64,000 nucleotides of DNA from an uncultured Flavobacteriia bacterium (GTDB taxonomy: Bacteria > Bacteroidota > Bacteroidia > Flavobacteriales_D > Crocinitomicaceae), in NCBI GenBank assembly GCA_937975705.1, contig CALJTX010000002.1, positions 1-64,000 on the forward strand. Reading direction: 5' to 3'. The notes under the pieces are model-generated. The model ran no database searches. It was not told the DNA's origin and saw nothing but the letters and a program-made list of their open reading frames with translations. The translations under genes and the position numbers were made by a program. Positions 17,444-24,531 of this stretch are shown one piece after another. Numbering within the stretch: position 1 is the first letter of the stretch; every line of letters begins with the position of its first letter.

Positions 17444-17451
17444 CAAAAATA
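17444..17451 (-). promoter_or_regulatory. -7 promoter element for the amino-acid dehydrogenase gene
   Basis: The minus strand reads TATTTTTG, matching TAnnTTTG, 27 bases before the ATG at 17417. The predicted leader is about 22 bases. The -33 region lacks a clear TTG at standard spacing. Confidence 0.4.
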
Positions 17452-17479
17452 CCAATTTTAAGCGGGCACAGCGCTTTTT

Positions 17480-18577
17480 TTACCAGATGCGTCCTTGAAA
17501 GTCGTGCAGAACGCCAGTCCTGAGCGCCTCTTTAGCACCGGTTACTTCTTTGAGCGTGGTGGTTTCTTTTCTGAGATAGCGTGCCCCCAAAAAAGCAAAA
17601 ATGACAGCCTCTTTGTAGTCAATGAGCGCGGGTTCGGGAATAAGCAGTTTGCCCTGAAAAGATTTTTGGAGTGTTTCGATGAGAAAATCATTGTGGGCAC
17701 CGCCACCGGTGATGTAAACTTTTTGCAACTGGAGCAGCTCAAAATACTTGATGCAGAGTTTGTTTAGGATGTCAATGTGCGTGCGCATTTTGTCTGGCAA
17801 AGTTAGTGTTTCAAAAAGGGGTAGATACTGTTGCTCAAGCCATTCAGTCCCCAGCGATTTTGGCCCTTCTTGCTGAAAAAAGGCAAGTCCAGTGGCTTTT
17901 TGAACTACTGCAGCATCAACAGTGCCCGAACGCGCTAATGCACCGTTTTCATCGAATGATTTGCCAATCGTTTGCATCCATTTATTCATGGGTAAATTTG
18001 CCGGGGCAATATCGAAAGCGAGCGTTTGTGCATTTTTCTCGGTAGAAATATTTGCAAAGCCACCCAAGTTCAGAAAACCGTCGGCATATTTTGAAAAAAG
18101 CAGTTTGTCGCCGATAGGCACGAGTGGCGCGCCTTGCCCTCCTGCACTGACATCTAGGGTTCTAAATTGAGAGATTACCGGTATTTTAGTGAGGTAATTG
18201 AGTGTGGCGCCACAGCCAATTTGCGTGGTGTAGCCTTTTTGCGGCTGATGGAATATTGTTTGTCCGTGTGAGGCGATTGCGGTGATTTGTTCCCGTTGCA
18301 TGCCAAAATCGAGTATAAAATCATTGACACATTTGGCATAGAAGTGTGCAATTTGTTGATCGAGTTCAAAAACTTGCTGTGCACTCAGTGAAAAAATAGC
18401 AAAAAGCTGCTCAAAAATTGCTTGCGGTAATGGGTAGGTTTTATTGTTAAGTAATTTAAAATCAGTGCTTTCATTAGTTGAAAAGTCAAAAGCGACATGT
18501 GCGATATCCAGCCCGTCTAGCGAGGTGCCAGACATCAGGCCTAATAACTGCATATTATTGTAGGAATTTGCTTTCAA
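17480..18577 (-). CDS. anmK: Anhydro-N-acetylmuramic acid kinase
   Basis: AnmK opens and phosphorylates anhydro-N-acetylmuramic acid, returning peptidoglycan fragments to metabolism. The 365-residue ASKHA-fold kinase has the phosphate-1 signature MSGTSLDGLD near its N-terminus, GQTIFHQP, a GGFANIS segment and the second phosphate motif YITGGGAHNDFLIE. A second possible ATG at 18553 (MQLLGLMSGTS) would remove eight residues and matches the usual family N-terminus. It is divergent from the acyl-CoA dehydrogenase with 50 bases between them. Confidence 0.95.
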   Translation of the reverse strand: MKANSYNNMQLLGLMSGTSLDGLDIAHVAFDFSTNESTDFKLLNNKTYPLPQAIFEQLFAIFSLSAQQVFELDQQIAHFYAKCVNDFILDFGMQREQITAIASHGQTIFHQPQKGYTTQIGCGATLNYLTKIPVISQFRTLDVSAGGQGAPLVPIGDKLLFSKYADGFLNLGGFANISTEKNAQTLAFDIAPANLPMNKWMQTIGKSFDENGALARSGTVDAAVVQKATGLAFFQQEGPKSLGTEWLEQQYLPLFETLTLPDKMRTHIDILNKLCIKYFELLQLQKVYITGGGAHNDFLIETLQKSFQGKLLIPEPALIDYKEAVIFAFLGARYLRKETTTLKEVTGAKEALRTGVLHDFQGRIW

Positions 18578-18594
18578 GAGTTTCGGATTTCGTT

Positions 18595-18602
18595 TATTTT
18601 TG
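18595..18602 (+). promoter_or_regulatory. -7 promoter element for the acyl-CoA dehydrogenase
   Basis: TATTTTTG matches TAnnTTTG and lies 26 bases before the ATG at 18628. A TTTG at 18567-18570 sits 24 bases upstream, slightly beyond the usual spacing. It is back to back with the anmK element, one base apart. Confidence 0.45.
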
Positions 18603-18603
18603 T

Positions 18604-18611
18604 CAAAATTA
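18604..18611 (-). promoter_or_regulatory. -7 promoter element for anmK
   Basis: The minus strand reads TAATTTTG, matching TAnnTTTG, 27 bases before the ATG at 18577. Only one base separates it from the opposing element of the acyl-CoA dehydrogenase, so the two promoters cannot be occupied at once. Confidence 0.4.
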
Positions 18612-18627
18612 AAATAAATCAGTCAAC

Positions 18628-19770
18628 ATGAATTTTGAACTCACTGAAGAGCAACTCGCCGTCAAAGAAGCCGCCCGAGATTTCGCACAAAATATCCTCA
18701 AACCTGGTGTCATCGAACGCGATAACCAACAAAAATTTCCAGCTGAGGAAATCAAACAACTTGGCGAACTCGGTTTTATGGGCATGATGGTCGATCCGAA
18801 ATACGGAGGTAGCGGCATGGATACCTTATCTTATGTCATTGCTATGGAAGAAATTTCAAAAGTAGATGCGTCCACTTCAGTTTGTATGTCGGTCAATAAC
18901 TCTTTGGTTTGCTGGGGTCTTGAGAACTTCGGTTCCGAAGAACAAAAACAAAAATATTTGGTTCCGCTTGCCAAAGGTGAGAAAATCGGCGCATTCTGTC
19001 TTTCTGAACCAGAAGCAGGTTCAGATGCCACATCACAACGCACCACAGCCGTAGACATGGGTGACCACTACCTATTAAATGGCACCAAAAACTGGATCAC
19101 CAACGGTTCATCTGCTTCTGTTTATTTGGTCATTGCACAAACCAACCCAGAGCTCGGTCACAAAGGTATCAACGCCTTAATTGTAGAGCGCGGCATGGAA
19201 GGTTTTGTAATCGGTGCCAAAGAAGATAAAATGGGTATCCGCGGTAGCGACACACACACATTGTTGTTCAACGACGTCAAAGTACCTAAAGAAAACCGCA
19301 TCGGTGAAGATGGCTTTGGTTTCAAATTTGCCATGAAAACGCTTTCAGGAGGTCGCATTGGTATTGCTGCACAAGCCCTAGGTATTGCAGGCGGCGGCTT
19401 GGAGTTGTCTTTAGCATATGCCAAAGAGCGCCAAGCTTTCGGAAAAGAGATTTTCAAGCACCAAGCAATTGCCTTTAAATTAGCCGATATGGCTACCGAA
19501 ATTGAAGCCGCTCGTTTGTTGGTTTACAAAGCCGCCCAAGACAAAGACGCAGGTCGCAACTACGATCAATCTGGCGCAATGGCCAAGCTATATGCTTCTA
19601 AAGTGGCTATGGAACAAACCGTTGAGGCTGTTCAGATCCATGGTGGCTATGGTTTTGTGAAAGAATACCACGTAGAGCGCCTCATGCGCGATGCAAAAAT
19701 CACCCAGATTTACGAGGGCACTTCCGAAGTTCAAAAAATCGTGATTTCTAGAGGTATTCTCAACGCTTAA
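18628..19770 (+). CDS. Acyl-CoA dehydrogenase
   Basis: The 380-residue flavoprotein catalyses alpha,beta-dehydrogenation of an acyl-CoA and passes electrons to ETF. It has the full family order: N-terminal helical domain, FAD-binding FCLSEPEAGSDATSQRTTA, the WITNGSSA strand, and the C-terminal helical domain with QAFGKEI and a conserved IYEGTSEVQKIVISR end. The IYEGTSE glutamate is in the position of the catalytic base of short-chain (butyryl-type) enzymes, so a short-chain acyl-CoA is the likely substrate. Codon use looks strongly biased, as in a well-expressed gene. The 3-hydroxyanthranilate dioxygenase gene follows after 11 bases. Confidence 0.95.
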   Translation: MNFELTEEQLAVKEAARDFAQNILKPGVIERDNQQKFPAEEIKQLGELGFMGMMVDPKYGGSGMDTLSYVIAMEEISKVDASTSVCMSVNNSLVCWGLENFGSEEQKQKYLVPLAKGEKIGAFCLSEPEAGSDATSQRTTAVDMGDHYLLNGTKNWITNGSSASVYLVIAQTNPELGHKGINALIVERGMEGFVIGAKEDKMGIRGSDTHTLLFNDVKVPKENRIGEDGFGFKFAMKTLSGGRIGIAAQALGIAGGGLELSLAYAKERQAFGKEIFKHQAIAFKLADMATEIEAARLLVYKAAQDKDAGRNYDQSGAMAKLYASKVAMEQTVEAVQIHGGYGFVKEYHVERLMRDAKITQIYEGTSEVQKIVISRGILNA

Positions 19771-19781
19771 TACTCAAGTCA

Positions 19782-20306
19782 ATGCTCGCACCGTTCAACC
19801 TACAGCAATGGATCGATGAAAATCGAGATTTGCTAAAGCCGCCTGTTTCTAACAAAAACCTTTACAAAGAGGCGGGTGATTTCATAGTCATGATTGTGGC
19901 GGGGCCAAATGCGCGCAAAGACTATCACTTCAACGAAAGTGAAGAGCTTTTCTACCAACTAGAAGGCGAGGTTACGGTCCGTATCCAACACGAAGGCAAA
20001 GCAAAAGATATTATCGTCAAAGAAGGCGAAATGTTTTTGTTACCAGCCAATACCCCGCATTCACCTGCTCGTGGTGCCAATACAATTGGCCTGGTCATTG
20101 AGCGCGTGCGCCGAGGAACCGACTTACAAGATGGCCTGATGTGGTTTTGTGAAAATTGCAACGCGCACCTGCATACCTATCGCTTCCCTCTAGAAAATAT
20201 TGAAAAAGATTTCTTGCCCCGATTTAAAGAATTCTACGGGTCTGAAGACCTCCGCACTTGCAAATCGTGCGGTCATCAAATGGAAGTGGACCCTAAATTT
20301 GTTTAG
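19782..20306 (+). CDS. 3-hydroxyanthranilate 3,4-dioxygenase
   Basis: This enzyme opens the ring of 3-hydroxyanthranilate to the semialdehyde that becomes quinolinate, the NAD precursor. The 174-residue cupin has the catalytic iron ligands in DYHFNESEELFYQ (His and Glu) and NTPHSPARG (His). It ends with the second, rubredoxin-like iron site of bacterial enzymes, CENCNAH and CKSCGHQ. With Kmo at 48309-49676 it points to a kynurenine pathway from tryptophan. It lies 11 bases after an acyl-CoA dehydrogenase; no metabolic link between the two is obvious. A hairpin overlaps its stop codon. Confidence 0.95.
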   Translation: MLAPFNLQQWIDENRDLLKPPVSNKNLYKEAGDFIVMIVAGPNARKDYHFNESEELFYQLEGEVTVRIQHEGKAKDIIVKEGEMFLLPANTPHSPARGANTIGLVIERVRRGTDLQDGLMWFCENCNAHLHTYRFPLENIEKDFLPRFKEFYGSEDLRTCKSCGHQMEVDPKFV

Positions 20307-20315
20307 GGTCCACTT
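20284..20315 (+). terminator. terminator hairpin overlapping the dioxygenase stop codon
   Basis: A perfect 14-base stem with a 4-base loop starts inside the last seven codons of the dioxygenase gene, includes the stop codon at 20304-20306, and is followed by CTTTA. The arms are AAGTGGACCCTAAA and its complement. The weak T-run means it may work as an mRNA 3' stabiliser as well as a terminator. Confidence 0.7.
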
Positions 20316-20375
20316 CTTTATTGGGGTTTGATAAATTTTGTCGCTGCTCAGCTCAGTTGCTGAAAACCTCCAAAT

Positions 20376-20810
20376 TTATTGTTGAATAAATGTGAGGCGG
20401 TGTTGGTCACCCGTCTGAAAAATCTCTTCTTCAAGTACCAAGCGTTTGTTGCGCAATTCTTTGACACTGTATTCATGTACAGGATTAACCGTTGTGGTGT
20501 CTGCATAGAAAAACACACTGGTTTCGTCTTCTCCAAATTTCCACGTACCATGACTGTACGTGCCTTGAATTTGACCGAGCTCGTTGGCGTAATTTGAAAT
20601 AGAATATGTGCCGTCTTTGTCAATACTCATTTTTGTAGTGATGCTTGCATCAAAGACATTATTTCCATTGAGAACGTAATCAGAGAGTTTCCAGTCGTTG
20701 CAAAGACGTGCTTTTCTAGAATGAATAGAAAAAGACGGGCCTTCGCTAAATTTTGAACAGCCAACAAGGCCAAGGGTCAATAAAGAAAGTGAAAAGAGAA
20801 CAGACTTCAT
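20376..20810 (-). CDS. Lipocalin-like lipoprotein (copy 1)
   Basis: The 144-residue protein has a lipoprotein signal peptide with the lipidated Cys18 (LVGC), then SKFSEGPSFSIHSRKARL and a WKLSDY segment. The remainder is a predicted small beta-barrel with repeated GTYSHGTWKF-like strands, as in lipocalin-like lipoproteins of Bacteroidota. The function is unknown. It is a relative of the next gene upstream, sharing the mature N-terminus CSK-aromatic-x-EGPS and the RL-x-WKL motif, but the two have diverged strongly. A separate promoter-like motif lies between them, so they need not be co-transcribed. Confidence 0.8.
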   Translation of the reverse strand: MKSVLFSLSLLTLGLVGCSKFSEGPSFSIHSRKARLCNDWKLSDYVLNGNNVFDASITTKMSIDKDGTYSISNYANELGQIQGTYSHGTWKFGEDETSVFFYADTTTVNPVHEYSVKELRNKRLVLEEEIFQTGDQHRLTFIQQ

Positions 20811-20824
20811 TTTGTGTTTTTTTT

Positions 20825-20832
20825 CAAATGTA
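20825..20832 (-). promoter_or_regulatory. -7 promoter element for lipoprotein copy 1
   Basis: The minus strand reads TACATTTG, matching TAnnTTTG, 15 bases before the ATG at 20810. It lies just after the terminator of copy 2, supporting separate transcription. Confidence 0.4.
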
Positions 20833-20848
20833 CTACTTTTTGGTCAAT

Positions 20849-20875
20849 AAAAAAGCCGCAACGAATTGCGGCTTT
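20849..20875 (-). terminator. Rho-independent terminator of lipoprotein copy 2
   Basis: A 10-base stem (AAAGCCGCAA and its complement) with a 4-base loop is followed on the minus strand by a run of six T. It lies 23 bases after the stop of the gene at 20898-21332. Confidence 0.85.
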
Positions 20876-20897
20876 GATTTCAAAGTTTGAAATATGC

Positions 20898-21332
20898 TTA
20901 TTGAGCAGTGTATGTTTGAATAACGGTATCTGTTCCGTCAACAGCTTTTAATTTGAGTTCTTTGCCAGCTAAACGAACAATTGTTTGCGTATCTGTACCA
21001 CTTAAACCATCAACCGTAGTGATAAGTTGAGTTTTGTCATCAGAAAAAGCCCAAGTACCAGTGTAGTCGTTGGTGTAATTGAAGCCCATGTAGCTGTAAT
21101 TGATTACGGTGCTGTAAGTACCTTCTTTGCTAATTACCATGGTTTGTGTGAGGCCAGTTAATGCGTCTGCCACACCATTTGTGGTTTGAGCGGTTAATTT
21201 CCAAGATCCTGCCAAACGCGAAGTTTTTGAAGACAAAGCCAAAGATGGGCCTTCTTCGTATTTGCTACAAGAGGTAAGGGTGGCTGAGCTCACTGCTAAA
21301 GTTGCCAAGCCAATAAAAAATAGTCTTTTCAT
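20898..21332 (-). CDS. Lipocalin-like lipoprotein (copy 2)
   Basis: This 144-residue lipoprotein has its lipidated Cys22 (LTSC), then SKYEEGPSLALSSKTSRLAG and SWKLTAQTTNG. The rest alternates beta strands (TMVISKEGTYSTVINYSY, YTGTWAFSDDKTQLI) consistent with a small barrel. Function unknown. I chose the ATG at 21332 over an in-frame TTG at 21341. It has a well-formed promoter upstream and a strong terminator downstream, so it is probably a single-gene, well-expressed unit. Confidence 0.82.
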   Translation of the reverse strand: MKRLFFIGLATLAVSSATLTSCSKYEEGPSLALSSKTSRLAGSWKLTAQTTNGVADALTGLTQTMVISKEGTYSTVINYSYMGFNYTNDYTGTWAFSDDKTQLITTVDGLSGTDTQTIVRLAGKELKLKAVDGTDTVIQTYTAQ

Positions 21333-21348
21333 AATTTTCAAGTTTTAA

Positions 21349-21379
21349 CAAAACTAACTAAAGACTTGAACATTCGCAA
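21349..21379 (-). promoter_or_regulatory. promoter of lipoprotein copy 2
   Basis: On the minus strand a TTG (21379-21377) is followed after 20 bases by TAGTTTTG (21356-21349), matching the Bacteroidota consensus. The -7 element ends 17 bases before the ATG. It overlaps the divergent promoter of the gene at 21401. Confidence 0.6.
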
Positions 21380-21396
21380 TATCCTAAGTAATTTTG
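21366..21396 (+). promoter_or_regulatory. promoter of the metal-binding lipoprotein gene, leaderless spacing
   Basis: TTG (21366-21368), 20 bases, then TAATTTTG (21389-21396). The ATG begins 5 bases after the last G, so transcription should start at or within a base or two of the ATG. It interlocks with the divergent promoter 21349-21379; the two share 14 bases. Confidence 0.6.
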
Positions 21397-21400
21397 TTTC

Positions 21401-21772
21401 ATGAAACTAGTTCTGCTACCAAGCCTCCTTTTTCTTTTCATTTCTTGTAGCCAAACAGCGGCGCCAACCCAAAAAAAGCATACACAAGCAAATGTCTGTA
21501 AAACAGTCGTACCTAACACTATTGTTTCACTCGGCGTAAAAGGGATGGTTTGTCAAATGGGTTGTGGTGGTAGCATTCGCAAGGCTTTAAAAGAAACTTG
21601 TGCTGTTGAGCAGGTCGAGGTCAATTACGTAGATTCACTTCAAGAACAAACCATCAAAGTACATTACGATCGCCAAAAATTAGGACCAAAACAAATGATC
21701 ACGTTGTTGTCTCAATTAAACGACAAGCAATTTAGCGTCAGAACCATAGGCGAACCCCAAGCACTCCAATGA
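21401..21772 (+). CDS. Heavy-metal-associated (HMA) domain lipoprotein
   Basis: The 123-residue protein has a lipoprotein signal with Cys16 (LFISC), a short linker and one HMA-like domain from about residue 40. The metal site reads GMVCQMGCGGSIRKAL, with Cys51 and Cys55; the spacing is CxxxC, one residue longer than the classic CxxC of copper chaperones. The rest of the fold (VEQVEVNYVDSL, KVHYD) fits. A periplasmic copper or other metal carrier is inferred; no transporter or chaperone gene is near. Its stop overlaps the hydrolase start by four bases (ATGA). Confidence 0.82.
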   Translation: MKLVLLPSLLFLFISCSQTAAPTQKKHTQANVCKTVVPNTIVSLGVKGMVCQMGCGGSIRKALKETCAVEQVEVNYVDSLQEQTIKVHYDRQKLGPKQMITLLSQLNDKQFSVRTIGEPQALQ

Positions 21773-22530
21773 AACTTTTTTACCGACAACTCGGCCAAGG
21801 CAAACCATTGGTGATTCTACATGGCCTTTTTGGTTTTTCTGACAATTGGCAAACCCACGCTAAAAAATTGGCTGCGTATTACGAAGTCACCCTGGTAGAT
21901 TTGCGCAACCATGGTCATTCAGGTTGGTCAGATGAGTTTTCTTATGCGCTCATGGTGCAAGATCTTCATGAATTGCTTACCGACCTAGGGATACAAAAAC
22001 CAATTTTACTTGGGCACTCCATGGGGGGGAAGCTCGCCATGCATTTTGATCAAACCTATCCAAATTCCATTGAAAAGCTTTTGGTTGTCGATATGGGTGT
22101 GAAGGCCTATCCGCCGCATCATGCGCATATTCTTGCAGCTATCCATGCCATTGACCTCACTAAAATGAGCGCTAGAAGCGAGGCAGAGGCTATTCTCAAA
22201 ACGTTTGTTGAATCAGAAGGAATTCGTCAGTTTTTACTCAAAAATTTATACTGGGAAGAAAAGGGCAAACTGGCCTGGAGAGTCAATTTTCCTGTACTAG
22301 AAGCCAGCATGACCGAAATTCTGAGCGCCTTGCCAGCTCAAGAATCATTTACACCAACGCTCTTTATTCGGGGCTTGCTTTCTAATTATATTTTAGACGA
22401 TGACATCCCGGTCTTGGAAAGTTATTTCCCTGATTCGCAACTTGCATCTATCCCAAATGCAGGGCACTGGGTACATGCCGAAGCACCAGAGGCTTTTCTA
22501 GATGCTGTTTTGTCTTTTAGTTTAAGGTAA
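21769..22530 (+). CDS. Alpha/beta-hydrolase (YbfF-like esterase)
   Basis: The 253-residue protein has a complete alpha/beta-hydrolase core: oxyanion-hole motif LHGLFGFSDNW (about residues 18-28), nucleophile Ser84 in LGHSMGG, and the catalytic His in AGHWVHAEAPEAF near the C-terminus. The VDLRNHGHSGWS segment is typical of the YbfF and BioH-like esterase group. The natural substrate is unknown. It is translationally coupled to the metal-binding lipoprotein gene; a functional link is not evident. Confidence 0.9.
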   Translation: MKLFYRQLGQGKPLVILHGLFGFSDNWQTHAKKLAAYYEVTLVDLRNHGHSGWSDEFSYALMVQDLHELLTDLGIQKPILLGHSMGGKLAMHFDQTYPNSIEKLLVVDMGVKAYPPHHAHILAAIHAIDLTKMSARSEAEAILKTFVESEGIRQFLLKNLYWEEKGKLAWRVNFPVLEASMTEILSALPAQESFTPTLFIRGLLSNYILDDDIPVLESYFPDSQLASIPNAGHWVHAEAPEAFLDAVLSFSLR

Positions 22531-22538
22531 GCTAGGGT

Positions 22539-22575
22539 TCTTCTGAAAAAGGTCTAGCGGTCTTCTGAAAAAGGT
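22539..22575. repeat. two 15-base direct repeats, period 22
   Basis: TCTTCTGAAAAAGGT occurs at 22539-22553 and again at 22561-22575 in the gap after the hydrolase gene. Both copies are followed within a few bases by a CTAG. It may be a small local duplication or a paired binding site. Confidence 0.8.
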
Positions 22576-22616
22576 ATTTTCTAGCCCATGTGCAGTTTTA
22601 AAATTATGTCCAATAA

Positions 22617-22642
22617 AAAAGGGAGCCCGAAGGCTCCCTTTT
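22617..22642. terminator. bidirectional terminator
   Basis: The arms AAAAGGGAGCC and GGCTCCCTTTT form an 11-base stem around a CGAA loop, with A and T runs on both sides. It lies between the convergent hydrolase gene and the T9SS cargo gene and can serve both. Confidence 0.88.
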
Positions 22643-22663
22643 CTTTTTCCCGTAAAGGAAGTA

Positions 22664-24475
22664 TTATTTGCGAACTGCTAATTTTTTACTCACTGCTGTA
22701 CCGTTAGCATTAACGTTTACAGTGTACATACCGCTGTTCAAAGCTGTTGTGTTGATTTCAACAACTTGTGTACCGTTTACACCAGACAAAGTTTGTGTAG
22801 CAACAACTTTACCAGCCATGTCAACTACATTGATGATGACATCAGATGTGTTTTTAACATTGAAAGTAACGCTTGTTGCGTCAGTAGCAGGGTTTGGAGC
22901 TACTTCAAGACCAAAGTTGTTAGCTGTTTCTTTCATACCCAATGCTGGATCGAAATTCATGCGTACCATTGGTTGTGATGTTGTGTAGTACCAAGTAAGG
23001 TCTGTCATGTCATAGTAGTAGCAAGTTTGAACTGGAGCTGGGCCAGCAGTACCAACAACTAAGTCGTTTGTTGCACCACCGTCACCGTTAGAACCAGCTA
23101 CCAAAAGGTAAGCCTCACCTGCGTTAAGTGGGTAGTTGCCACCTAAGAAAGAAAGTGTTACTTCAGCGTCGAGGTCGTTTGCAGTCAATACATACGGACC
23201 AGTTTCGTCTACGTAAAGGAAGTCACCTGTTGTTGGGTCAATAGAATACAATTTGAGGTACATTTCAGCACCTACTTCAGCAGAACCATTGATGTATACA
23301 GAACCACCACCGATTGTTGTGTTTGCGAAGATGTCAAAAATGTTACCAACTTCAAAGCCCATACCGCCATTGAAAGAACCGTTGAGTGCAGTTCCGTTGT
23401 CGCGCGCATAAACATATGGGTTGATAGCTACAGAAGCAAAGTTTGCTAAGGTGTTGTTTGTTGGGTCACCTTCTGTATTGCCAATAGCAACAGTACCAGA
23501 CAATGAAAGTGTAGCGTTAGCTGTACCTGGTGTGAAAGCAGTAGCACAAGCAAGTGTGTCGATGTTTCCAACCAATACTGGTGTAGCAACAGATGAGCTA
23601 GAGAAAGTTCCAGCTGAAGCTGTAAATACAGCGTCTTGCTGATCTTGTGCACCGATGTTTTCTACAACACCAGAGAATTCGATTGCAGTAACTTGTGATG
23701 TAGGAACTTGGTAGTAAGCCAAACGCTCAGCCCAGAAACCTGTAGAACCCCAGTAAATGCTGTTCAATTTAAGGTCGTTAGCTTCAGGTACATAAAGTTC
23801 GACGTCGTCAACTGCCCAATACCAACCCCAATAGTCGTTGTCATTGTAATAGAACTGTACTTTCACTTGTGAAGAACCAGCAGCAATTGAAGAAACATCA
23901 ATGATAGTTACTTCTGGGTTAGCAGAGTTTTGGTTTGGTGTAAAATAATCTACTTCGTCAGAAACAAGGAATTCTGTCCAAGTTGCACCGTTGTCCCCAG
24001 AAACGCGAACGCCACGGGTGTCATGCCACCAACGGAAGTTGTGGTTGTACTTTAATTTTACTACGCTGTGTGCAGAACAGTCGATCGTACCGACGTTAGT
24101 TGCTGTAGTGATGATTGGCGTACCGTCCATGTCGCCAGTGTTGTTTGCGTCAGAGTTTACAAACAAGAAACCGTTTGCTGCTGTTGGCGAAGCAAAAGGG
24201 CTCAAGGCAGAAACCGGAATAGATGCAGGCGTATTGATAATATGCCATTGTTCACTATTAGAACCTGTGCTTCCGAGCGTCCAGTTGGCTGCTGTAGAGA
24301 AGTTATCAGACCAAATAGTTGTTGCTTTGGCCTCAACTGAAGGCTTGTGAGCAACGCTAGAACCAACTTCAAAAGAAGTTCTTTTTTCTAGACGTGGTGC
24401 GTTGACACTTTTCACTTGTGCATGAAAAGTACCTGCTGCCATAACGGCAAGAAAAGATACGTAAAGTTTTTTCAT
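22664..24475 (-). CDS. Secreted protein with T9SS type A sorting domain
   Basis: The 603-residue protein has a signal peptide (ending FHAQ) and a C-terminal T9SS type A sorting domain of about 75 residues starting LEVAPNPATDATSVTFNV and ending SKKLAVRK. The N-terminal third (residues about 55-235) looks like a jelly-roll adhesin or carbohydrate-binding domain: WSDNFSTAANWTLG, SGDNGATWTEF, WYWAVDDVELYVP. The middle is a Thr/Ala/Gly-rich beta region. I see no catalytic motif. Codon use is very uniform and the gene has its own promoter and a strong terminator, suggesting high expression. It would be exported by the PorU/PorV system. Confidence 0.9.
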   Translation of the reverse strand: MKKLYVSFLAVMAAGTFHAQVKSVNAPRLEKRTSFEVGSSVAHKPSVEAKATTIWSDNFSTAANWTLGSTGSNSEQWHIINTPASIPVSALSPFASPTAANGFLFVNSDANNTGDMDGTPIITTATNVGTIDCSAHSVVKLKYNHNFRWWHDTRGVRVSGDNGATWTEFLVSDEVDYFTPNQNSANPEVTIIDVSSIAAGSSQVKVQFYYNDNDYWGWYWAVDDVELYVPEANDLKLNSIYWGSTGFWAERLAYYQVPTSQVTAIEFSGVVENIGAQDQQDAVFTASAGTFSSSSVATPVLVGNIDTLACATAFTPGTANATLSLSGTVAIGNTEGDPTNNTLANFASVAINPYVYARDNGTALNGSFNGGMGFEVGNIFDIFANTTIGGGSVYINGSAEVGAEMYLKLYSIDPTTGDFLYVDETGPYVLTANDLDAEVTLSFLGGNYPLNAGEAYLLVAGSNGDGGATNDLVVGTAGPAPVQTCYYYDMTDLTWYYTTSQPMVRMNFDPALGMKETANNFGLEVAPNPATDATSVTFNVKNTSDVIINVVDMAGKVVATQTLSGVNGTQVVEINTTALNSGMYTVNVNANGTAVSKKLAVRK

Positions 24476-24499
24476 TGTTGATATTTTAGATAGTTAACG

Positions 24500-24507
24500 C
24501 AAATATA
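24500..24507 (-). promoter_or_regulatory. -7 promoter element for the T9SS cargo gene
   Basis: The minus strand reads TATATTTG, matching TAnnTTTG, 25 bases before the ATG at 24475. No TTG is found at the usual -33 spacing. Confidence 0.45.
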
Positions 24508-24531
24508 GCGAAAATTCAAAAAATTACTTGG

